This document shows positions 14,937-19,218 of a stretch of 19,218 nucleotides of DNA, one piece after another (the first letter of the stretch is position 1; each line of letters starts with the position of its first letter). Origin of the DNA: Bacteroidota bacterium. Its GTDB lineage: Bacteria > Bacteroidota > Bacteroidia > Flavobacteriales > Flavobacteriaceae. The notes under the pieces are model-generated. The model did no database searches. It was given only the letters and a program-made list of their open reading frames with translations, and was not told where the DNA came from. The stretch covers positions 1-19,218 of the forward strand of contig JAJYTI010000019.1 in NCBI GenBank assembly GCA_021793135.1, given 5' to 3'. Position numbers and translations under genes: made by a program.

Positions 14937-16043
14937 ATGCGGTGGATTGTGCAAATAGCCAGAGTAATTGTTGGAGTGCTATTTATATTTAGTGGGTTAA
15001 TAAAACTCAATGATCCGATGGGGTTTGCATTTAAGTTACAAGACTATTTTGACCCAACGGTTCTTAATTTAGACTTTTTATCGCCCTATGCATTACCAAT
15101 AGCTGTAGTTATTGTAATCTTTGAGGTTTTAATAGGTGTTATGCTATTGTTAGGTTTAGCACGTAAATTTACCTTGTGGAGTTTAATAGGAATGATACTT
15201 TTCTTCACTTTCCTTACTTTTTATTCTGCATACTTTAATAAAGTAACCGATTGTGGGTGTTTTGGCGATGCTATACCACTTACACCATGGCAATCTTTCT
15301 ATAAAGATTTAATACTACTTGTGCTTATAGCCATACTGTATTTTGGAAGAATATATATTCAACCTATTCTGAGTAAACAAGCTAGAGTGTTTGCCGTTTT
15401 TGTAACTTTTGTTTTATCATTGTCTATCGTTTATTATGTATTAGATAACTTACCTATTCTAGATTTTAGAGCTTACAAAATAGGAGTGAATATAGAAGAA
15501 GGAATGGATTATCCAGAAGATGCTCAAGAACCTGTGTTTAACTACCATTGGTGGTTTAATGTAAATGGCGAGGAGAAAAGAATCACTACACAAGGAGATT
15601 ATCCAGATGTAGAAGGAGAATTCATGCGTGTAGATACAGAGATGGTTTCTGAAGGCTATGTGCCACCAATTAATGATTTTTCTATTGAAAAAGATGGCGA
15701 AGATTATACTTCAGATTTTTTAAATGAACCAAACTTAGTAATGGTTATCGCCTATGATTTAAATTTAGCAAACGATATCGGAATGACCAAGATGAGCGAT
15801 ATGGCTAGGGATGCAAAAAGTAAAGGATTTAAAGTTATCGGTATATCAGCATCGAGTAATGAGAAGGCTATGTCTGTAAAAGAAGAGTTTGATCTTCCTT
15901 TTGACTTTTATTTCTGTGATGAGACAGCTTTAAAAACCATAGTGCGTAGTGTGCCAGGTGTTTTAGTGTTGCATAATGGTACAATTGTAGAAAAAGAACA
16001 CTGGTCTAATTTGAATAAGTTAGATTTAAAAATAAAAGAATAG
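14937..16043 (+). CDS. BT_3928-type DoxX membrane protein with a C-terminal thioredoxin-like domain
   Basis: This 368-residue membrane protein has unknown function. Residues 1-140 form a DoxX/MauE-like four-helix unit with CGCFGD (106-111), a Cys pair typical of that group and a likely redox site. A fifth membrane helix lies at about 150-169. The remainder, probably periplasmic, ends in a domain (about 245-365) with thioredoxin-fold character, including the probable cis-Pro site SVPGVLVLHNG (338-348). The place where a CXXC would be expected (about 270-282) has no Cys; the only Cys in the domain is C327. The family is common in Bacteroidota. Its stop touches the GTG start of the permease gene. 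Confidence 0.85.
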   Translation: MRWIVQIARVIVGVLFIFSGLIKLNDPMGFAFKLQDYFDPTVLNLDFLSPYALPIAVVIVIFEVLIGVMLLLGLARKFTLWSLIGMILFFTFLTFYSAYFNKVTDCGCFGDAIPLTPWQSFYKDLILLVLIAILYFGRIYIQPILSKQARVFAVFVTFVLSLSIVYYVLDNLPILDFRAYKIGVNIEEGMDYPEDAQEPVFNYHWWFNVNGEEKRITTQGDYPDVEGEFMRVDTEMVSEGYVPPINDFSIEKDGEDYTSDFLNEPNLVMVIAYDLNLANDIGMTKMSDMARDAKSKGFKVIGISASSNEKAMSVKEEFDLPFDFYFCDETALKTIVRSVPGVLVLHNGTIVEKEHWSNLNKLDLKIKE

Positions 16044-17120
16044 GTGTTTAGCTATTTAGTAAAAAATATATTCTATGCTTTTTTGACTCTTTTTGGAGTA
16101 GTAAGTGTCGTTTTTTTACTCTTTGCTGTACTTCCAGGAGATCCTGCTCGAATGATGCTAGGACAAAATCAATCCCCTGAACAATTGGAGATTGTTAAAA
16201 AGAAGTATGGTTTTGATATGCCTATAGCTAAACAATATGTACTATACCTAAACGATTTATCGGTAATTTCTGTTCATAGTAAAAACCCAGAAGACTATTC
16301 TTATTTACAGGATGGTAAATATCAAGCCACTCGATTATTTGGCACCAAATCTTCCGTATGGGTATTGAAAACTCCGTATTTACGAGATTCATTTCAGAAA
16401 AACAGTAAACCAGTTACAGAAATTATAAGTGAAACCTTACCTAATACTGTTTTGTTAGCAGTGGCAGCTATTTGTATCGCGCTAATCATAGGAGTTCTTT
16501 TAGGTGTCATTTCAGTACTTACTAGAGATAGTTGGATAGATATTAGTATTCAATTTTTAAGCACTTTAGGAATGAGTATTCCTTCGTTTTTTAGTGCCGT
16601 ATTATTTGCTTGGATATTTGGATACCTTTTAAATAAATACACGCATTTACCTATTTCAGGAAGTTTGTATGAAGTAGATGACTTTGGAACAGGAAAATAT
16701 ATTCAGTGGCGTAATTTAATATTACCGGCTATTGTATTAGGAATTCGACCATTGGCCGTAGTGAGTCAACTTATGCGAAACTCTTTGTTAGAAGTAATGA
16801 ATCAAGATTATATTCGAACAGCATTTGCAAAAGGATTAAATCTACGTCAAGTAATATCCAAACATGCTTTGCGGAATGCGTTAAATCCAGTAATTACTGC
16901 ATTGTCAGGCTGGTTTGCGTCAATGCTTGCAGGAGCTGTATTTGTAGAATATATCTTTGGTTGGAATGGATTAGGAAAAGAAATTGTAGAAGCGCTAAAT
17001 ACGCTCGACTTACCTGTAATTATGGGGTCGGTATTGGTAATTGCTACTATGTTTATAATTATAAATATTTTGGTCGATAGTCTTTATGCATGGCTAGACC
17101 CTAAAATTAGATTGTATTAG
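16044..17120 (+). CDS. ABC permease of the DppB/OppB type, without partner genes
   Basis: This 358-residue inner-membrane permease subunit belongs to the peptide/nickel ABC importer family. The N-terminus has the typical first helix (about 8-30) followed by LPGDP (30-34). The BPD_transp_1 domain fills about 130-358. The cytoplasmic EAA-type loop that docks the ATPase is recognisable at 256-282 (YIRTAFAKGLNLRQVI, then HALRN). The loop between helices 1 and 2 is long (about 31-132). No second permease, ATPase or binding protein is encoded nearby, so partners must be elsewhere. The start is GTG 16044, directly after the preceding stop (TAG-GTG), implying coupled translation. tpiA follows after 2 bases. 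Confidence 0.9.
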   Translation: MFSYLVKNIFYAFLTLFGVVSVVFLLFAVLPGDPARMMLGQNQSPEQLEIVKKKYGFDMPIAKQYVLYLNDLSVISVHSKNPEDYSYLQDGKYQATRLFGTKSSVWVLKTPYLRDSFQKNSKPVTEIISETLPNTVLLAVAAICIALIIGVLLGVISVLTRDSWIDISIQFLSTLGMSIPSFFSAVLFAWIFGYLLNKYTHLPISGSLYEVDDFGTGKYIQWRNLILPAIVLGIRPLAVVSQLMRNSLLEVMNQDYIRTAFAKGLNLRQVISKHALRNALNPVITALSGWFASMLAGAVFVEYIFGWNGLGKEIVEALNTLDLPVIMGSVLVIATMFIIINILVDSLYAWLDPKIRLY

Positions 17121-17122
17121 TT

Positions 17123-17872
17123 ATGAGAAAGAAAATTGTTGCAGGAAATTGGAAAATGAATCAGAATAAGGCCGAGGCTGTATCTTTTATCGAAGCTTTG
17201 GTTAAAGAAGATAAACCTCAAGATGTGCAAATGATGATTGCACCTTCTTATGTGATGTTAGATGCTTGTAAGCAAGCTGCGACTGATGAGTTGGTTATTG
17301 CATCACAAAATATTAGTCAACATGATAAGGGAGCCTATACCGGTGAAGTATCAGCAGATATGCTTAAAAGTATCGGGGTGAAAACTGCTATTATAGGGCA
17401 TAGCGAACGTCGTTCTATATTTGGTGAAACTCATGAAATACTTGCAGAGAAAGTAAAACAAGCAATCAATAATTCGATTCAAGTTGTGTTTTGTGTGGGG
17501 GAAAGTTTAGAGGAACGCGAAGCAGAAAAAGCAGAGTCTACTGTAAAATCGCAATTAGAAGATAGTTTATTTTTCCTATCAGAAATCGAAATGAAAAATG
17601 TCATTATTGCCTATGAACCTGTATGGGCAATTGGTACAGGAAAAACAGCTAGCCCTGAACAAGCTCAGGAGATGCATGCATTTATTAGAAGCTTAATAGT
17701 AGATAAATATAACCAACATGTAGCCGATGCTACTTCTATTCTTTATGGAGGAAGTGTTAAGCCTAGCAATGCAAAAGAGCTTTTTGCGCAGCCCGATGTA
17801 GATGGTGGATTAGTCGGGGGAGCATCTTTAAAAGTAGATAGCTTCGTAGAATTATTACATTCTTTTAAATAA
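17123..17872 (+). CDS. tpiA: Triose-phosphate isomerase
   Basis: It interconverts dihydroxyacetone phosphate and glyceraldehyde 3-phosphate in glycolysis and gluconeogenesis. The 249-residue length is standard. The active site is complete: N9 and K11 in GNWKMN, H93 in IGHSERR, E165 in AYEPVWAIGTG, and the phosphate loop YGGSVKP (208-214). It has no signal peptide and should be a cytoplasmic dimer. It lies 2 bases after the permease gene and 4 bases before prmA, so it is surely expressed with both despite unrelated functions. Confidence 0.98.
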   Translation: MRKKIVAGNWKMNQNKAEAVSFIEALVKEDKPQDVQMMIAPSYVMLDACKQAATDELVIASQNISQHDKGAYTGEVSADMLKSIGVKTAIIGHSERRSIFGETHEILAEKVKQAINNSIQVVFCVGESLEEREAEKAESTVKSQLEDSLFFLSEIEMKNVIIAYEPVWAIGTGKTASPEQAQEMHAFIRSLIVDKYNQHVADATSILYGGSVKPSNAKELFAQPDVDGGLVGGASLKVDSFVELLHSFK

Positions 17873-17876
17873 TATT

Positions 17877-18728
17877 ATGGATAATATATATCTAGAATTT
17901 GATTTTAAGGTAGATCCGGTAGAACCTGGAGTAGAGATTCTAATAGCAGAATTAGGATTTCTAGGTTTCGATAGTTTTGTAGAAACCCAAGATGGTCTTC
18001 TTGCTTATATATTGAAAAGTGAATGGAAAGAGAATCTATTAGATGAGGTTCTAATCCTAAAAAATGAAGAGTTTAAAATTACTTACGACCAGAAAGAAAT
18101 AGCTCAGGTAAATTGGAATGAAGAATGGGAAAAGAATTTTAATCCTATTCAAGTAGGTGAAGTTTGTTACGTACGTGCTCCATTCCATGAAGCAAAAGAT
18201 GTTACCTATGATATTGTTATCGAACCCAAAATGTCGTTTGGCACAGGGCATCACGAAACAACTTATATGATGTTAGAGTATGTGTTAGAAGGCGATATGG
18301 CTGATAAAACAGTTTTAGATATGGGTTGTGGTACTTCAGTATTAGCGATTTTGGCTAGTAAACGTGGTGCAAAACATGCTGATGCAATCGATATTGATAG
18401 TTGGTGCTATGAAAATAGTGTTGAAAATATTGAGAAGAATAACTGCACGAATATCGAAGCATTTCAAGGAACTGTTGAAACCTTAAAAAATCTTTCTTCA
18501 GAAAAAAATCCGAAATTTGATGTGATTCTAGCCAATATAAATAGAAATATTCTGTTAGAAGATATACCAACTTATGCAAAACATTTGAAAAAAGGTGGTT
18601 TGCTATATGTAAGCGGGTTTTATAGTGAAGATTTATCAGCTATTCAAGCAAAAGCAACAGAAGCTTCATTAAGTTTTGTAGATAATAAAATGCGTAATAA
18701 TTGGATAGCGGCAAAATTTAAAAAATAA
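17877..18728 (+). CDS. prmA: Ribosomal protein L11 methyltransferase
   Basis: It methylates ribosomal protein L11 using S-adenosylmethionine. The 283-residue protein has an N-terminal L11-recognition domain (about 1-85), then the methyltransferase core. The core shows MSFGTGHHETT (119-129), the SAM loop VLDMGCGTSVLAI (146-158), an acidic ribose-binding position in AIDID (170-174), and LANINRNI (218-225). Length is close to the family norm. It is 4 bases after tpiA and 8 bases before clpS. Loss of PrmA is tolerated in E. coli, so it is probably a fine-tuning enzyme. Confidence 0.95.
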   Translation: MDNIYLEFDFKVDPVEPGVEILIAELGFLGFDSFVETQDGLLAYILKSEWKENLLDEVLILKNEEFKITYDQKEIAQVNWNEEWEKNFNPIQVGEVCYVRAPFHEAKDVTYDIVIEPKMSFGTGHHETTYMMLEYVLEGDMADKTVLDMGCGTSVLAILASKRGAKHADAIDIDSWCYENSVENIEKNNCTNIEAFQGTVETLKNLSSEKNPKFDVILANINRNILLEDIPTYAKHLKKGGLLYVSGFYSEDLSAIQAKATEASLSFVDNKMRNNWIAAKFKK

Positions 18729-18736
18729 ATTTGATA

Positions 18737-19012
18737 ATGTCGGCGAAGGAAAAAGAAATAGAGAAGGTAGATGTACTTGAAAAATCTATTAGAGAGTACG
18801 AATTAATTCTTTTAAATGATGACATAAATACTTTCGATTATGTAATCGACGTATTGATTCGCGTATGTGGTCATGATCCCATTCAAGCAGAACAATGTGC
18901 ATGGATAACACATTTTAATGGAAAATGCAGTGTGCGTTCTGGCGATTTAGAGGAGATGAGTGAACTGTGTATGAGCTTGTTAGAAGCCGACTTGCGAGCG
19001 GAGGTAAATTAA
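18737..19012 (+). CDS. clpS: ATP-dependent Clp protease adaptor ClpS
   Basis: ClpS hands proteins with destabilising N-terminal residues (N-end rule) to a Clp ATPase-protease. With ATG 18737 the protein is 91 residues. An in-frame TTG 6 bases upstream is a less likely start. The core LILLNDD (23-29) through VIDVLIRVCGHD matches ClpS. N27, D28 and D29 correspond to the E. coli N34-D35-D36 substrate pocket, and H59 (THFNGK) to E. coli H66. The position equivalent to the E. coli gatekeeper Met40 is F33. It is last in the operon and followed by an A/T-rich hairpin. No clpA or clpC gene is in this window. Confidence 0.93.
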   Translation: MSAKEKEIEKVDVLEKSIREYELILLNDDINTFDYVIDVLIRVCGHDPIQAEQCAWITHFNGKCSVRSGDLEEMSELCMSLLEADLRAEVN

Positions 19013-19016
19013 TGCT

Positions 19017-19040
19017 ACTATTTTAGTTTAAAATAGTTTT
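19017..19040 (+). terminator. Weak A/T-rich terminator after clpS
   Basis: ACTATTTTA (19017-19025) pairs perfectly with TAAAATAGT (19029-19037) over a 3-base loop, followed by TTT and then GG. The stem has only one G-C pair, so it is weak. Its U-tract coincides with the -33 element of the tRNA promoter. Confidence 0.55.
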
Positions 19041-19068
19041 GGAGGTAATAAAAATGTTGTTATATTTG
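19037..19068 (+). promoter_or_regulatory. Promoter of tRNA-Arg
   Basis: TTTTG (19037-19041), a 19-base spacer and TATATTTG (19061-19068) match the Bacteroidota consensus exactly. The start is expected near 19074, about 14 bases before the mature tRNA. It is the cleanest promoter in the window and was used to judge the others. Confidence 0.8.
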
Positions 19069-19087
19069 CATCGCAATTAAGCAATAA

Positions 19088-19161
19088 GGCGTCGTGGCGC
19101 AACTGAATAGCGCATCTGATTACGGCTCAGAAGGTTGCAGGTTTGAATCCTGCCGACGTCA
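19088..19161 (+). tRNA. tRNA-Arg, anticodon ACG
   Basis: A full cloverleaf folds by eye. The acceptor GGCGTCG pairs with CGACGTC (one G-T pair), the D stem is GCGC/GCGC, and the anticodon stem TCTGA/TCAGA encloses loop TTACGGC with anticodon ACG. The T arm is GCAGG-TTTGAAT-CCTGC and the discriminator base is A at 19161. The 3' CCA is not encoded. The A at the wobble position should be edited to inosine to read CGU, CGC and CGA. It has its own promoter and terminator. Confidence 0.95.
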
Positions 19162-19163
19162 CT

Positions 19164-19198
19164 AAAAGCGATATCTAATTAAAGATATCGCTTTTTTT
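19164..19198 (+). terminator. Intrinsic terminator after tRNA-Arg
   Basis: AAAAGCGATATCT (19164-19176) pairs perfectly with AGATATCGCTTTT (19183-19195) over a 6-base loop. A run of seven T ends at 19198. It starts 2 bases after the mature tRNA end. Confidence 0.93.
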
Positions 19199-19218
19199 AT
19201 TTGCTTATATTCTAACTA

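Overview
The window is about 19.2 kb of AT-rich bacterial chromosome. Gene content, gene order and promoter style all point to the order Flavobacteriales (phylum Bacteroidota); I cannot name a genus. Supporting signs are candidate promoters of the form TTG or TTTTG, about 19 to 21 bases, then TAnnTTTG; no obvious Shine-Dalgarno sequences; a Rho factor with a long disordered insert; and family-specific proteins such as DUF4293, DUF1599 and a BT_3928-type DoxX protein. Everything looks like core chromosome. I saw no insertion sequence, prophage, CRISPR array or recent acquisition.

Layout. Bases 1 to 6377 are mostly minus strand. First comes LUD-domain protein, cdsA, psd (psd runs off the left edge), a tight operon pairing CDP-diacylglycerol synthesis with phosphatidylethanolamine synthesis. 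Next is rsfS-ftsH (ribosome silencing and membrane proteolysis), with birA divergent from it. Then pyrE and a small SRPBCC protein run back toward birA. A NUDIX hydrolase gene (6385-7029, plus) starts 7 bases from pyrE and converges on rho (7106-8779, minus) at a strong two-way terminator. A DUF4293 membrane protein (plus) and a YfcE-like phosphoesterase (minus) converge at a second two-way terminator.

From 10102, truA overlaps an ABC exporter gene by 4 bases on the plus strand. The exporter converges on cdaA and folP (minus; c-di-AMP synthesis and folate synthesis). From 14358 to 19012 a very compact plus-strand operon holds DUF1599, a DoxX/thioredoxin-like protein, an unpaired peptide-type ABC permease, tpiA, prmA and clpS, with gaps of 0 to 21 bases. 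A tRNA-Arg(ACG) gene with its own promoter and terminator closes the window.

Regulatory layout is the most distinctive part. Several intrinsic terminators are packed into neighbouring elements: one lies inside the 3' end of birA, and two have T-tracts that coincide with the -33 position of the next promoter. Several promoters sit inside the neighbouring gene, and pyrE may be transcribed with almost no leader. At protein level the items worth a second look are a dihydropteroate synthase whose substrate loop lacks the usual Arg-Pro-Gly, a thioredoxin-like domain without a CXXC pair, a permease without partners, and a His/Lys/Asp-rich insert in Rho. I found no clearly new defence or mobile system; the DUF1599/DoxX/permease group is the best candidate for uncharacterised biology.
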